Source: Hydrogenophilales bacterium (GTDB lineage Bacteria > Pseudomonadota > Gammaproteobacteria > Burkholderiales > Thiobacteraceae). Taken from it: a stretch of DNA of 47,957 nucleotides. The stretch lies in contig JACRIU010000020.1 in assembly GCA_016235775.1 (NCBI GenBank), positions 1 to 47,957 on the forward strand. Reading direction: 5' to 3'. Position numbers and translations under genes: made by a program. Below are positions 8,576-17,986 of the stretch, in pieces. How positions within the stretch are numbered: the stretch's first letter is position 1; every line of letters begins with the position of its first letter. The notes below the pieces were generated by a model. That model had not been told where the DNA came from. It saw nothing but the letters and a program-made list of their open reading frames with translations, and did not search any database.

Positions 8576-10216
8576 TTATTCAGCCTTCAGCCGGAAGCGG
8601 CTGATGATGCCCTGAAGCCCTTTTGAACGGTTTGTCATTTCCCGCGAATCGGAGACTGCGTGTTCAATCGCGCGGCGGTTTTCTTCCGCCATGCGCGCGA
8701 TTCCTTCAACTGTCTCGGTAAGCGATTCGCTGGCATCGGATTGGGTGCGGGTCGAGTCGGCGATATGTCCGATCATGTCCACCACCTGCTCCACGCTGCG
8801 GCTGATGTCTTTCAGCGCTTTGCCCGCCTCATTGGCGAGCGCCACGCCCTCGCGCACATCGTCGCTGCTTTGCCGCATCGTTTCGACCGCTTGCTGGGTG
8901 TCGCCTTGAATGGCGCCGACCATGGTGGAGATCTCGGCGGTCGCGCTCGTGGTGCGCTCGGCCAGCTTGCGCACTTCGTCCGCGACCACGGCGAAGCCGC
9001 GTCCTTGTTCTCCGGCGCGCGCGGCTTCGATCGCCGCATTCAATGCGAGCAAGTTGGTTTGATCCGCAATATCCTTGATCACGGATAAAATCTGGCCGAT
9101 CTGTATTGAGCGTTGCCCCAATTCGGAAATGGCCACCGCCGATTCACTCACTGTTTTTGCCACCTTTTCAATGCCTTGCACCGCGCTGCCGACAACCTGA
9201 TTGCCCCGGCTGGACAGTTCCCGCGCATTATTCGCCGCGCTGACTATTTCTACGGACGTGGCCGCGATTTCTTTAAAGGCGGCGTTGAGTAGTTCGACCG
9301 AGTTGGCGGCGGCGGCGGCTTGCTCCGATTGCAAGCGTGAGCCCTGCGCAACTTGGCTGGCGGCGGCGGACAGGCCGTCGGCGGTTTGGTTGACTTGGTC
9401 GCTGGAGGCGTTGACCTCGCTGATCAAGTGTGAAAATTGCGAGGCCATTTGATTGAAACTCGAACCGACCCGGCTAAGTTCATCCTTTCCCTTGATCGGC
9501 ACATGCGTGGTGAGGTCGCCGTCCGCGAGGCTGGCCGATGCCTTGACCAGCGCGGCGACGCCTTGGTTGATCGAGCGGGCGATGAGCATGCCCATCACCA
9601 AGGCCATGACGGCGCCGATGAGAATGCCGGCGATCGAGCCGACCCTGATTACTTTAGCTTGTTTGCCGGTTTGCTCGAATTGGTTTTGCGCCAGATCGCT
9701 TTGGTGTTTGATGACGGCGTCGATCGCATCGGAAACCTTGGCGAAGGCCGGATCCACTACCTGTTTGCGATGCTTGTCCGCGGCCTCGAACTTATCCGCT
9801 TGCATCAGGTCGATCATGGGTACGACGCCGTTTTGGCCGAAGTGAAGCCGCGCTTTGACAAACTCGTCCATCAGTTTCTTTTCTTCATTGCCCATTTTCC
9901 GCTTGTTGTAGTCTTCAAGCAGTTGCGCGATTTTGAAAATATTGCCGTTGACCTTGTCGGCGGAGGCCATAACCTCGAACGAGTCGCCCGACTGGCGCGC
10001 GACCAGCAGATTGATGCGGATTTGATTCTGATAGTTACGCACGTTGTTCAATATGTCGATCGCCACCAAGCGGTCTTTATAGATGGATTCGGCGGCCTGC
10101 TGCGCACTGTGGGTACCCCAAAGCCCCGCCACACCAATCGCAATCATCAACAGCGTGGCAAGGGCCACCGCTGCAGTGAGCTTGGTGCGGATGGTCATGT
10201 TGGCAAGAAAACGCAT
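8576..10216 (-). CDS. Methyl-accepting chemotaxis protein, 4HB type
   Basis: A 546-aa transmembrane receptor. TM1 lies at about 12-34, then comes a periplasmic four-helix-bundle ligand domain (about 35-190), TM2 (about 191-212, [18 protein letters not shown]), HAMP, and the signalling hairpin with [19 protein letters not shown]. There is no C-terminal NWETF-like CheR/CheB tether. The reading frame is open back to a TTG at 10273, but the sigma-28 promoter (10252-10279) overlaps that codon, so the ATG at 10216 (N-terminus [13 protein letters not shown]) is taken as the start. First gene of the minus-strand chemotaxis cluster, divergent from fleS. Confidence 0.93.
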   Translation of the reverse strand: MRFLANMTIRTKLTAAVALATLLMIAIGVAGLWGTHSAQQAAESIYKDRLVAIDILNNVRNYQNQIRINLLVARQSGDSFEVMASADKVNGNIFKIAQLLEDYNKRKMGNEEKKLMDEFVKARLHFGQNGVVPMIDLMQADKFEAADKHRKQVVDPAFAKVSDAIDAVIKHQSDLAQNQFEQTGKQAKVIRVGSIAGILIGAVMALVMGMLIARSINQGVAALVKASASLADGDLTTHVPIKGKDELSRVGSSFNQMASQFSHLISEVNASSDQVNQTADGLSAAASQVAQGSRLQSEQAAAAANSVELLNAAFKEIAATSVEIVSAANNARELSSRGNQVVGSAVQGIEKVAKTVSESAVAISELGQRSIQIGQILSVIKDIADQTNLLALNAAIEAARAGEQGRGFAVVADEVRKLAERTTSATAEISTMVGAIQGDTQQAVETMRQSSDDVREGVALANEAGKALKDISRSVEQVVDMIGHIADSTRTQSDASESLTETVEGIARMAEENRRAIEHAVSDSREMTNRSKGLQGIISRFRLKAE

Positions 10217-10251
10217 GGTGTTTTCATTCTTTCTGTATCGGGATTGCCCTG

Positions 10252-10279
10252 TTATCGGCAACAGGGCGGACAAACTTTA
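10252..10279 (-). promoter_or_regulatory. Sigma-28 (FliA) promoter of the chemotaxis cluster
   Basis: On the minus strand, TAAAGTTT (10279-10272) is followed after 12 nt by GCCGATAA (10259-10252). Both boxes match the enterobacterial sigma-28 consensus at every position; the spacer is one nt longer than the usual 11. Transcription would begin near 10243, about 27 nt before the receptor ATG at 10216. Confidence 0.85.
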
Positions 10280-10346
10280 ATAATTTGCACATTCAGGCCG
10301 AATCGCTAACGATCTGTTTTATTAGGTAAAGCAATAAGCTGCTGGC

Positions 10347-10352
10347 TATAAT
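10347..10352 (+). promoter_or_regulatory. Possible -10 element upstream of fleS
   Basis: A perfect TATAAT lies 32 nt before the fleS start, but no convincing -35 box is found at 16-18 nt. It may need an activator (a FleQ/FlrA-like master regulator is plausible but not seen in this window). Confidence 0.35.
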
Positions 10353-10383
10353 CAAGCAACTTAATTCACCCAAGGCCAAGCGC

Positions 10384-11553
10384 GTGTCGGACCCCAAGAC
10401 GCCGATCGATCCTCGCGAACTCGAACAGGCTTTCTCGCTCTTCAATTTGGCTTCCGAGCAATTGGCCGCCACTTATTCCGGCCTGCAAAATCAAGTGGCG
10501 AGCTTGACGCAGCAGCTCGCCATCGCCAATGGCGAGTTGAAGCGCCAATTCCTGGAGAAAGAAGCCTTGTCGCAGCGGCTTTCCGCCTTGCATTCGGCGC
10601 TGCCGGCAGGGGTGGTGGTGTTGGACGAGGCGGATCATGTGATCGAGGCCAATCCGGCGGCGGAAGTCATGCTCGGGCACGCGCTGGGCGGCCGGGCATG
10701 GGCGGTGGTGCAAGCCTGTGCGCTGCGTCCCAGCAATAACCCGGAAGAGTGGATTACCACCGGCCATGCCGAGCCGCGGCGCTTGGCGGTATCCACCAGC
10801 GCCTTGCCCGGCTCCAGCGGGCGGATTTTGCTGTTTCACGATATTACGCAAGCCCATGCCCTGCAATTGGAGTTGGCGCGGCATCAACGGCTGTCGGCGA
10901 TGGGCGAGGTGGCGGCGCGGCTCGCCCACCAATTGCGCACGCCCCTGGCGACCGCGCTGCTCTATGCCTCGCAACTTTCCCAACCCCATTTGCCCGAGGC
11001 CGAGCGCGCGCGTTTTGGCGAAAAAGTCGTGGCGCGGCTGACGCACTTGGAGCATCTGATCCAAGACATGCTGCTGTATGTGCGCGGCGAAGCGGGCGGG
11101 CGCGAACCGATCAAGGTGGCTGATCTGCTCGCGGATCTGCGCCAAGTGATCGAGCCGCAAATGCTGGAGCGCGGCTTGGTGTTTCAAGTGGCGCACGGGG
11201 CGGGCGAAGCGCGGCTGTCAGGCAGCCGCGAGGCGCTCACCGGCGCGCTGGTGAATCTGCTGGAAAACGCCATGCAATGGAGCCCGGCGGGCGCCAGCGT
11301 GAACTTGGTGAGCGAATTAGCCGGGGAAGAAGAGGTGTCATTGCGCGTGAGCGATACCGGGCCGGGCATCGAGCCGGCGACGCTCGAGCGCATGTTCGAC
11401 CCCTTTTTCACCACGCGCCAAGAAGGTACCGGGCTGGGCTTGGCGATCGTGCGCGGCGTGGCGCAGGCGCATGGCGGCGAGATCCTTGTGCAATCCACGC
11501 CGGGGAGCGGCGCCGAGTTTGCGCTGCGTTTGCCGCTACTGAAAATAGAGTAA
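10384..11553 (+). CDS. fleS: Flagellar sensor histidine kinase FleS/FlrB-like
   Basis: A 389-aa kinase without transmembrane segments. An N-terminal coiled coil (about 12-70) leads to a PAS-like domain (about 70-160), a HisKA domain with phospho-acceptor H182 (RLAHQLRTPLATALL), and a HATPase domain (NLLENAMQWSP, DTGPGIEP, GTGLGLAIV). FleS/FlrB kinases phosphorylate the NtrC-type regulator FleR/FlrC, which activates sigma-54 flagellar genes. The start is a GTG preceded by AAGG. It stands 10 nt before its partner regulator and divergently from the chemotaxis operon. Assignment rests on architecture and on the adjacent fli operon. Confidence 0.9.
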   Translation: MSDPKTPIDPRELEQAFSLFNLASEQLAATYSGLQNQVASLTQQLAIANGELKRQFLEKEALSQRLSALHSALPAGVVVLDEADHVIEANPAAEVMLGHALGGRAWAVVQACALRPSNNPEEWITTGHAEPRRLAVSTSALPGSSGRILLFHDITQAHALQLELARHQRLSAMGEVAARLAHQLRTPLATALLYASQLSQPHLPEAERARFGEKVVARLTHLEHLIQDMLLYVRGEAGGREPIKVADLLADLRQVIEPQMLERGLVFQVAHGAGEARLSGSREALTGALVNLLENAMQWSPAGASVNLVSELAGEEEVSLRVSDTGPGIEPATLERMFDPFFTTRQEGTGLGLAIVRGVAQAHGGEILVQSTPGSGAEFALRLPLLKIE

Positions 11554-11563
11554 GCTTAGACTG

Positions 11564-12907
11564 ATGAATCAACTACCGATCCTTATCGTTGAAGACGATC
11601 AAGACTTGCGCGAGGCCCTGACCGATACGCTGAAGCTGGCCGGTTATCACGTCATCAGCGCACAAGACGGCGAGGCCGCGCTGGCCCTGATGGCGCAGCA
11701 AGCCGTGGGCCTGGTGGTGTCGGATGTGATGATGCAGCCGATGGATGGGCACACGCTGTTGAAGCGCATCAAAGCGGTCTATCCCCACGTGCCGGTGCTC
11801 TTGATGACCGCCTACGGCATGATCGAAAAGGCGGTGGAGGCCATGCGCGACGGCGCATGCGACTACCTCACCAAACCGTTCGACGCCAACAAACTGCTGG
11901 CCCAAGTCGCGCGCTACATGCTGACCACCCATTACGACGCGGGCGGCGAAGTGATCGCGCAGGATGCGCTATCACGCGAGCTTCTGTCGCTGGCGCAGCG
12001 CGTCGCGGCTTCCACCACCACGGTGATGATCAGCGGTGAATCGGGCAGCGGCAAAGAGGTCATGGCCCGCTTCCTGCACCGCCATTCGCCACGCGCTGAC
12101 CAAGCTTTCGTCGCCATCAATTGCGCGGCGATTCCCGACAACCTGCTCGAATCGACCTTGTTCGGCCATGAAAAGGGCGCCTTTACCGGTGCGCAGTCGG
12201 CCCAGGCCGGTAAATTCGAGCAAGCCAACGGCGGCACTATTTTATTGGACGAGATATCGGAAATGCCCTTGGCGCTGCAAGCCAAGCTGTTGCGGGTGTT
12301 GCAAGAACGCGAGGTGGAGCGGGTGGGGGGGAAGAAACCGATCCCCCTCGACGTGCGGGTTATCGCCACCTCCAACCGGGATATGGAAAAGGCGGTCGCG
12401 GAAGGGCATTTTCGCGAGGATTTGTATTACAGGCTCAATGTTTTTCCCCTGCGCATCGCGCCGTTGCGGGAGCGGGTGCAAGATATCGTGCCGCTGGCGC
12501 GGCACTTGATCGGACGCCTCGGCGCGACCACCGGCCGGCACGGTCTTTCCCTTTCAAAACAAGCGGAAGAGCGATTGACGCGCTATACTTGGCCGGGTAA
12601 CATCCGCGAATTAGAGAATGTGATTCAGCGTGCGATGATTTTAGCAAGCGGCAACGTAATCGAGGTCGATCACCTGCGTTTGCCGGAAGCGGCAAAAATT
12701 GCCGCCCAGACGGTGCAAGCGCTTGCCGATACCAGCCGCCCACAAGACATGAAGTCGTTGGAGCGGACGCATATTCTGGACACGTTGGCGGCGGTGAAGG
12801 GATCGCGCAAACAGGCCGCCGAGCAGCTCGGCATGAGTGAGCGCACTTTACGCTACAAGCTGCAACGCTTGCGTGAAGAGGGCATCGATCCTGATGCCGG
12901 ACGCTAG
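11564..12907 (+). CDS. fleR: Sigma-54-dependent flagellar response regulator FleR/FlrC-like
   Basis: A 447-aa NtrC-family activator. A receiver domain (about 1-120) has E10/D11/D12, phospho-acceptor D54 (VVSDVMM) and K104. An AAA+ domain (about 130-365) has Walker A GESGSGKE (158-165), the sigma-54-contacting GAFTGA loop (205-210), Walker B LLDE and the arginine-bearing FREDLYYRLNVFPLR. A Fis-type helix-turn-helix lies at the C-terminus (SRKQAAEQLGMSERTLRYKL). Its gene ends about 50 nt before fliE, and a sigma-54 promoter fills the gap, which strongly suggests that it regulates the fli genes that follow. Confidence 0.95.
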   Translation: MNQLPILIVEDDQDLREALTDTLKLAGYHVISAQDGEAALALMAQQAVGLVVSDVMMQPMDGHTLLKRIKAVYPHVPVLLMTAYGMIEKAVEAMRDGACDYLTKPFDANKLLAQVARYMLTTHYDAGGEVIAQDALSRELLSLAQRVAASTTTVMISGESGSGKEVMARFLHRHSPRADQAFVAINCAAIPDNLLESTLFGHEKGAFTGAQSAQAGKFEQANGGTILLDEISEMPLALQAKLLRVLQEREVERVGGKKPIPLDVRVIATSNRDMEKAVAEGHFREDLYYRLNVFPLRIAPLRERVQDIVPLARHLIGRLGATTGRHGLSLSKQAEERLTRYTWPGNIRELENVIQRAMILASGNVIEVDHLRLPEAAKIAAQTVQALADTSRPQDMKSLERTHILDTLAAVKGSRKQAAEQLGMSERTLRYKLQRLREEGIDPDAGR

Positions 12908-12917
12908 TTCTTGGAGT

Positions 12918-12933
12918 GGGTACGCTTCTTGCA
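12918..12933 (+). promoter_or_regulatory. Sigma-54 promoter of fliE
   Basis: GGGTAC (12918-12923), five nt, TTGC (12929-12932), then A. This matches the TGGCAC-N5-TTGC pattern with the invariant GG and GC dinucleotides at the correct distance. Transcription would start near 12944, leaving a leader of about 14 nt that includes the GAGGG ribosome binding site before the fliE ATG. Confidence 0.8.
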
Positions 12934-12957
12934 TTTGTTTTTGGCTGAGGGCCAATC

Positions 12958-13275
12958 ATGGATACCAAAGGCATTGATCAGCTTCTAAGCCAGTTGCAGG
13001 CTGCGTCCGCGCAGGCGGCGGGGAATTCCGCCGCCCATCCCACGGGCGGGCCGGGCGATTTCGCCGCGCTGCTGCAAAGCTCGCTTGACCAGGCGAGCAA
13101 TGCGCAGACGGAAGCGAAGAAGTTGGCCCAAGCCCTGGAGCTAGGCGCGCCTAACGTGAATGTCGAGGACGTGATCATTTCGCTGCAAAAGGCGGATGTG
13201 TCGTTCCAAACCATGGTGCAGGTTCGTAACAAGCTGGTGGAAGCCTACCAGCAGATTATGAGCATGCCGGTTTAA
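12958..13275 (+). CDS. fliE: Flagellar hook-basal body protein FliE
   Basis: A 105-aa protein linking the MS ring to the rod, and the first substrate exported by the flagellar secretion system. The C-terminal half carries the conserved FliE sequence (VNVEDVIISLQKADVSFQ, MVQVRNKLVEAYQQIMSMPV). The N-terminal half is Gln/Ala-rich, as is usual. GAGGG stands six nt before the ATG. It is the first gene of the fliEFGHIJ operon, directly under the sigma-54 promoter. Length is typical (E. coli 104 aa). Confidence 0.97.
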   Translation: MDTKGIDQLLSQLQAASAQAAGNSAAHPTGGPGDFAALLQSSLDQASNAQTEAKKLAQALELGAPNVNVEDVIISLQKADVSFQTMVQVRNKLVEAYQQIMSMPV

Positions 13276-13344
13276 GTTTTTCGAGTGCGGTCCCGGCGGC
13301 ATTTTCAGCCGGCGAGGGAAGCGCTCAACACGTGAAGGGCCCTT

Positions 13345-14958
13345 ATGGCGGTAGCAACGCAGCCTTCGATGGTTGCGCAATTACAGAACTTTGGACAGCT
13401 CACCAATAGTCAAAAAATCGGCTTAATCATAGCCGTCGCAGGCATCGTCGCCCTATTTTCCGGCGGCTACCTCTGGTACCAGACTCCCACCTATCAAATT
13501 CTCTATACCAATCTGTCGGATAAAGACGGCGGCGCGGTCATCAATTCGCTGGGCCAGATGAATGTGCCGTTCAAGACCGAAGGCACCAGTGTGATCAAGG
13601 TGCCGATGGACAAGGTGTATGAAGTGCGGCTGAAGCTAGCCGCGCAAGGCATCCCCAAGGGCAACGTCGGTTTCGATTTGCTGGATAACCAAAAGCTCGG
13701 CGTGAGCCAGTTTGTCGAGCAGGTGAATTACCAGCGCGCTTTGGAGGGGGAGTTGACGCGCACCATCGAAGCGGTGTCCGCCGTGCAGGGTGCGCGCGTG
13801 CATTTGGCCATTCCGCGCCCATCGGTGTTTCTGCGCGATCAACAAAAGCCCTCCGCCTCGGTGTTCCTCAATTTGGGGGGGGGCAAGCGGCTTGATCCGG
13901 CGCAGGTGAGCGGCATCGTGCATCTGGTCTCGTCCAGCGTGCCCGATCTGCCGACGCAAAATATCACCGTCGTCGATCAAAACGGTAATTTGCTGATTGC
14001 GTCCGATGTGCGCGGCGGCAAGGCCGGGTTGGATCCGACACAGATTGAATACCTGCATCAAGTCGAAACCAGTTTCGTCAAGCGGATCGAGACGATTATC
14101 GCGCCGCTCGTGGGCGCGAATAATGTGCGCGCGCAAGTCACGGCAGACTTGGATTTTGCACAGACCGAGCAAACCGCGGAGACGTATAAACCCAATCCTG
14201 CACCACAAGAGGCGGCGATTCGCAGCCAGCAAATCAACGACAGCGGAAGCGGGGCGGGCGTATCCGCGAGCGGTGTTCCGGGGGCCTTGTCGAATCAGCC
14301 GCCGGGTGCGGCGTCGGCGCCGATTACCGCGCCAGGTGGGGCGGCCGGCGCGCCGGGCAGCCCACCAGGCGCCGCCGCGGGGGGTGGAAATCGCGAATCC
14401 ACGGTGAATTACGAACTCGACAAGACGATCAAGCACACCAAGCTGCCCGTGGGCGCGGTCAAGCGTTTGTCGGCGGCGGTCGTGGTGAATTATAAAAAGG
14501 GCGCCGACAAGGATGGCAAGGTGAGCGTCACCCCGCTGACTACGGCCGAGTTGACGCAGGTTAATAACTTGGTCAAAGAGGCGATGGGTTTCGACCAAAA
14601 GCGCGGCGATAGCCTCAATGTGGTGAATGCCGCATTCAACCTGCCCGAACCGGAGAAGATCGAAGAACCGGCCTTCTATGAGAGCCCGCGTTTGCAAGCA
14701 GCAGGCATGGGCGTGGGTAAATTCCTGGTGATCGCCGGCCTGATTTGGTATCTGGTGTTCAAGATACTGATGCCGATTCTGCGCCAACTCGCAACCCCCC
14801 CGCCGCCGCCGCCGATGGCTGAAATGCCTTTGGCGGGCGCGGCGCCGACGCGCGCCACCATGGAGTACAAGGACAATTTACAAGCTGCGCGGCAATTGGC
14901 GCAGCAAGATCCAAAAATCGTGGCAAATGTGGTGAAGGAGTGGGTCGGCGGTGAGTGA
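13345..14958 (+). CDS. fliF: Flagellar MS-ring protein FliF
   Basis: A 537-aa membrane protein that forms the MS ring and housing of the export gate. TM1 is at about 25-45 (IGLIIAVAGIVALFSGGYLW). Ring-building motifs follow (NLSDKDGGAVINSL, GVSQFVEQVNYQRALEGELT, ARVHLAIPRPSVFLRDQQKP). A long low-complexity Gly/Ala/Pro periplasmic stretch lies at about 310-350. TM2 is at about 452-475 and is followed by a run of prolines and the C-terminal cytoplasmic tail that binds FliG. The stop codon overlaps the fliG start by 8 nt. E. coli FliF is 552 aa. Confidence 0.97.
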   Translation: MAVATQPSMVAQLQNFGQLTNSQKIGLIIAVAGIVALFSGGYLWYQTPTYQILYTNLSDKDGGAVINSLGQMNVPFKTEGTSVIKVPMDKVYEVRLKLAAQGIPKGNVGFDLLDNQKLGVSQFVEQVNYQRALEGELTRTIEAVSAVQGARVHLAIPRPSVFLRDQQKPSASVFLNLGGGKRLDPAQVSGIVHLVSSSVPDLPTQNITVVDQNGNLLIASDVRGGKAGLDPTQIEYLHQVETSFVKRIETIIAPLVGANNVRAQVTADLDFAQTEQTAETYKPNPAPQEAAIRSQQINDSGSGAGVSASGVPGALSNQPPGAASAPITAPGGAAGAPGSPPGAAAGGGNRESTVNYELDKTIKHTKLPVGAVKRLSAAVVVNYKKGADKDGKVSVTPLTTAELTQVNNLVKEAMGFDQKRGDSLNVVNAAFNLPEPEKIEEPAFYESPRLQAAGMGVGKFLVIAGLIWYLVFKILMPILRQLATPPPPPPMAEMPLAGAAPTRATMEYKDNLQAARQLAQQDPKIVANVVKEWVGGE

Positions 14959-15949
14959 AAACGGCATTGAGCGCAGCGCGATTCTGCTCATGACCTTGGG
15001 CGAGGAAGGTGCGGCTGAGGTGTTCAAATATCTCGGCCCGAAGGAAGTGCAGAAGCTCGGCGCGGCGATGGCTGCGCTGCAGAATGTGACGCGGAACAAA
15101 GTGGATTCCGTGCTCACCGATTTTCGCCAGGAAGCGGAAAGCCAGACGGGTCTCGGCGGCGATTCTTCGGAATACATCAAGACCGTGCTCACCAAGGCCT
15201 TGGGTTCCGATCGTGCCGCGAATCTGATCGAGCGCATTTTGCACGGCGGCGACACCGCCGGTATCGAGAGCTTGAAGTGGATGGATGCAGGGGCGGTGAT
15301 GGAGTTGATCAAGAACGAGCACCCGCAAATCATCGCCACGATTCTGGTGCACCTGGATCGGGATCAGGCGAGCGAAGTGTTGAGTTTTTTCGTGGAACGG
15401 CTGCGCAATGACGTGATTTTGCGTATCGCCACGCTGGATGGCATTCAACCCACGGCGCTCAAGGATTTGAACGAGGTGTTGACCAAGCTGCTGACCGGCA
15501 GCAGCAATACCATCAAAAAGGCCGCGATGGGCGGCACCCGCGTGGCGGCGGAAATTCTCAACTTCATGCCGGCGGCGCTGGAGACTTCGGTGATCGCCAC
15601 GGTGCGCGATTTCGACCCGGAAATCGCGCAGAAGATTCAAGATGAAATGTTCACCTTCGATAATGTGAACGATCTCGACGATCGGGCGATTCAGTTGCTG
15701 TTGCGCGAAGTGCAGTCGGAAAGCCTGATTGTTGCGCTCAAAGGCACGACGGAGGAATTGCGCGAGAAAATCTTCAAGAATATGTCCACGCGCGCGGCGG
15801 AGATGCTGCGCGAAGATCTGGAGGCCAAAGGTCCGGTGCGCGTTTCCGAAGTGGAGGCGGAACAAAAGGAAATCCTCAAGATCGTGCGCCGTCTGGCGGA
15901 CGAAGGCCAAATCGCGCTTGGCGGCAAGGGCGAAGAAGCCTTCGTTTAA
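14951..15949 (+). CDS. fliG: Flagellar motor switch protein FliG
   Basis: A 332-aa rotor protein that transmits torque from the stator and binds FliF and FliM. Recognisable segments are the N-terminal FliF-binding domain (RSAILLMTLGEEGAAEVFKY), the middle EHPQ motif (NEHPQIIATILVHL) and the C-terminal torque helix region (FTFDNVNDLDDRAIQLLLRE, KNMSTRAAEMLREDLEAKG) with its conserved charged residues. It starts with GTG inside the end of fliF, implying translational coupling. Length matches E. coli FliG (331 aa). Confidence 0.97.
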   Translation: MSENGIERSAILLMTLGEEGAAEVFKYLGPKEVQKLGAAMAALQNVTRNKVDSVLTDFRQEAESQTGLGGDSSEYIKTVLTKALGSDRAANLIERILHGGDTAGIESLKWMDAGAVMELIKNEHPQIIATILVHLDRDQASEVLSFFVERLRNDVILRIATLDGIQPTALKDLNEVLTKLLTGSSNTIKKAAMGGTRVAAEILNFMPAALETSVIATVRDFDPEIAQKIQDEMFTFDNVNDLDDRAIQLLLREVQSESLIVALKGTTEELREKIFKNMSTRAAEMLREDLEAKGPVRVSEVEAEQKEILKIVRRLADEGQIALGGKGEEAFV

Positions 15950-15973
15950 CCGGCTACTCTCTCCTCGACGCGC

Positions 15974-16573
15974 ATGTCTTCCAAATCCATCCCCAAGGAG
16001 CAACTCTCCGCTTACCAGCGTTGGGAATTGAGCGCCTTCGATCAGCCGAGCAGGGTTAAGCTGCCCACCGCCGACGAAATTCAGCGTATTCAACAGCAGG
16101 CGTATCAAGAAGGTTTCGCGGCGGGCATGAAGGATGGCCGCGCCGAAGGCCAATCCGTCGCGCAGCAGATGCAAGCGTTGATGGCGGAGTTGCATCAATC
16201 CATGCAGCAATTTGAAATCACCATGGCGCAGGAGATCATGGATCTCGCCTTGGATATCGCGCGGCAGATGGTGCGTTCGGCATTGGCGGTCAATCCTGAG
16301 CTGGTGTTGGCCGTGGTGCGCGAGGCGATCGAATCGCTACCCCAAACCAATCAAAATCCGACGCTGATTTTGCACCCCGAAGACGCGCTGCTGGTGCGCG
16401 ACATGCTGGCGCATGAGTATCAAGAAAGCGTGTGGCGGGTGGTGGACGACCCGCTGATGCAGCGCGGCGGATGTCGTGTAGAAACCGGCGCCACTGAAAT
16501 CGATGCCAATATGGAGAGCCGCTGGCAGCGTATCGTCGCGGCATTGGGTTCCGATGCTGCCTGGCGAAAATAA
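15974..16573 (+). CDS. fliH: Flagellar export regulator FliH
   Basis: A 199-aa cytoplasmic protein that binds the FliI ATPase and links it to the C-ring. The N-terminal part contains the conserved [10 protein letters not shown] sequence. A central coiled region with [17 protein letters not shown] carries the GxxxG-like repeats typical of FliH, and the C-terminal domain ([34 protein letters not shown]) resembles the peripheral stalk subunit of F/V-ATPases. It lies between fliG and fliI and overlaps the start of fliI by about 20 nt. Confidence 0.93.
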   Translation: MSSKSIPKEQLSAYQRWELSAFDQPSRVKLPTADEIQRIQQQAYQEGFAAGMKDGRAEGQSVAQQMQALMAELHQSMQQFEITMAQEIMDLALDIARQMVRSALAVNPELVLAVVREAIESLPQTNQNPTLILHPEDALLVRDMLAHEYQESVWRVVDDPLMQRGGCRVETGATEIDANMESRWQRIVAALGSDAAWRK

Positions 16574-17975
16574 GCAAGACGTTCATCTCGAACACTGGCG
16601 CAATTTTGTGAGTGATTGCCGGGAGGTGGTGAATGCTACCAAGCCATGGATTCCCACCGGACGGCTCACCCGGGTAGCTGGCTTGGTGATGGAAGCGGTC
16701 GGCCTTAAGCTTGCGGTGGGATCGAGTTGCATTGTGGAATTACCGGGCGGGCTCTCGGTGGATGCAGAGGTCGTCGGTTTCTCCGGCGACCGGCTTTTTC
16801 TCATGCCTTCTACCGATGTCTATGGTTTGACCCCCGGCGCGCGGGTGATCCCGATTGAAACGGGCGAACTCGCCACACCCAAGCCGCGCGCTACGATGGC
16901 GCGCAAGCGCCGCGCCGAGGATCGCGCGCGGCAAGTGATCGTCGGTCCGGAACTCCTGGGGCGCGTGGTGGACGGCGCCGGACGTCCGCTGGATCGCTTG
17001 GGCCCGATTCAATCCGATAACCGGGTGCCCTTGCAAAGCCGGCCCTTTAATCCGCTGGCGCGCGTTCCGATTCGCGATGTGCTGGATGTGGGGGTGCGGG
17101 CTATAAATTCCTTGTTTACCGTGGGGCGCGGCCAGCGCATGGGCTTGTTCGCCGGCAGCGGCGTGGGCAAGAGCATTCTGCTGGGCATGATGGCGCGCTA
17201 CACCAGCGCCGACGTTATCGTGGTCGGGTTGATCGGTGAGCGTGGGCGCGAGGTGAAGGAATTCATCGAGAATATCCTGGGCCATGAGGGCTTGGCGCGA
17301 TCGGTGGTGGTGGCCGCACCCGCCGACACGCCGCCTTTGCTGCGCTTGCACGGCGCGGCCTATGCGACCGCCATTGCCGAATATTTCCGCGACCAGGGCA
17401 AGCATGTGCTGCTGATCATGGATTCGCTCACGCGCTATGCCATGGCGCAGCGCGAAGTGGCGCTCGCCATCGGCGAACCGCCTGCGACGAAAGGCTATCC
17501 GCCCTCCGTATTCGCCAAGTTGCCGCAATTAGTGGAACGCGCCGGCAATGGGCGCGAGGGCTCCGGTTCGATCACCGCGTTTTATACCGTGTTGACCGAA
17601 GGTGACGATCAACAAGACCCCATCGCCGATTCCGCGCGCGCCATTCTCGACGGTCATATCGTGCTTTCGCGCGCACTTTCCGATCAAGGCCACTATCCGG
17701 CGATCGATGTCGAAATGTCGATTAGCCGCGCCATTACCGAAATCGTTTCGCCGCAGCAATTGGAGTGGGTGCGCCGCTTTAGATACCTCTATTCGCGCTA
17801 TCAACGCAGCCGTGACTTGATCAGCGTCGGTGCTTATGTGCGTGGTTCCGATCCTGCATTGGACGAGGCGATCATGCTCTATCCGCGCCTGGAAGCGTTC
17901 TTGCAGCAGAATATGCGCGAGCGCGCCGGGTATGGCGATAGTTGCTTCCAACTCGAACACCTCATCAAGCACTAG
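16554..17975 (+). CDS. fliI: Flagellum-specific export ATPase FliI
   Basis: A 473-aa F1-beta-like ATPase of the flagellar type III secretion apparatus. Walker A variant [19 protein letters not shown], Walker [17 protein letters not shown], and the downstream [18 protein letters not shown] are all characteristic of FliI. The frame is open to 16503, but the ATG at 16554 gives an N-terminus ([11 protein letters not shown]) closest in length to known FliI (457 aa in E. coli) and overlaps the fliH end by 20 nt. It interacts with FliH upstream and FliJ downstream. Confidence 0.95.
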   Translation: MLPGENKQDVHLEHWRNFVSDCREVVNATKPWIPTGRLTRVAGLVMEAVGLKLAVGSSCIVELPGGLSVDAEVVGFSGDRLFLMPSTDVYGLTPGARVIPIETGELATPKPRATMARKRRAEDRARQVIVGPELLGRVVDGAGRPLDRLGPIQSDNRVPLQSRPFNPLARVPIRDVLDVGVRAINSLFTVGRGQRMGLFAGSGVGKSILLGMMARYTSADVIVVGLIGERGREVKEFIENILGHEGLARSVVVAAPADTPPLLRLHGAAYATAIAEYFRDQGKHVLLIMDSLTRYAMAQREVALAIGEPPATKGYPPSVFAKLPQLVERAGNGREGSGSITAFYTVLTEGDDQQDPIADSARAILDGHIVLSRALSDQGHYPAIDVEMSISRAITEIVSPQQLEWVRRFRYLYSRYQRSRDLISVGAYVRGSDPALDEAIMLYPRLEAFLQQNMRERAGYGDSCFQLEHLIKH

Positions 17976-17986
17976 CGGGTTGAAAC

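Noticed and set aside
10217-10273. N-terminal extension of the transmembrane chemoreceptor from a TTG codon at 10273
   Set aside because: The codon lies within the sigma-28 promoter, upstream of the expected transcription start.
13636-16210. Long open frames antisense to fliF and fliG
   Set aside because: They lie wholly opposite well-identified flagellar genes, have unnatural His/Arg/Gln-rich sequences, and come from the GC-rich codon bias. The same holds for long frames opposite cheA, mfd and the ABC permease.
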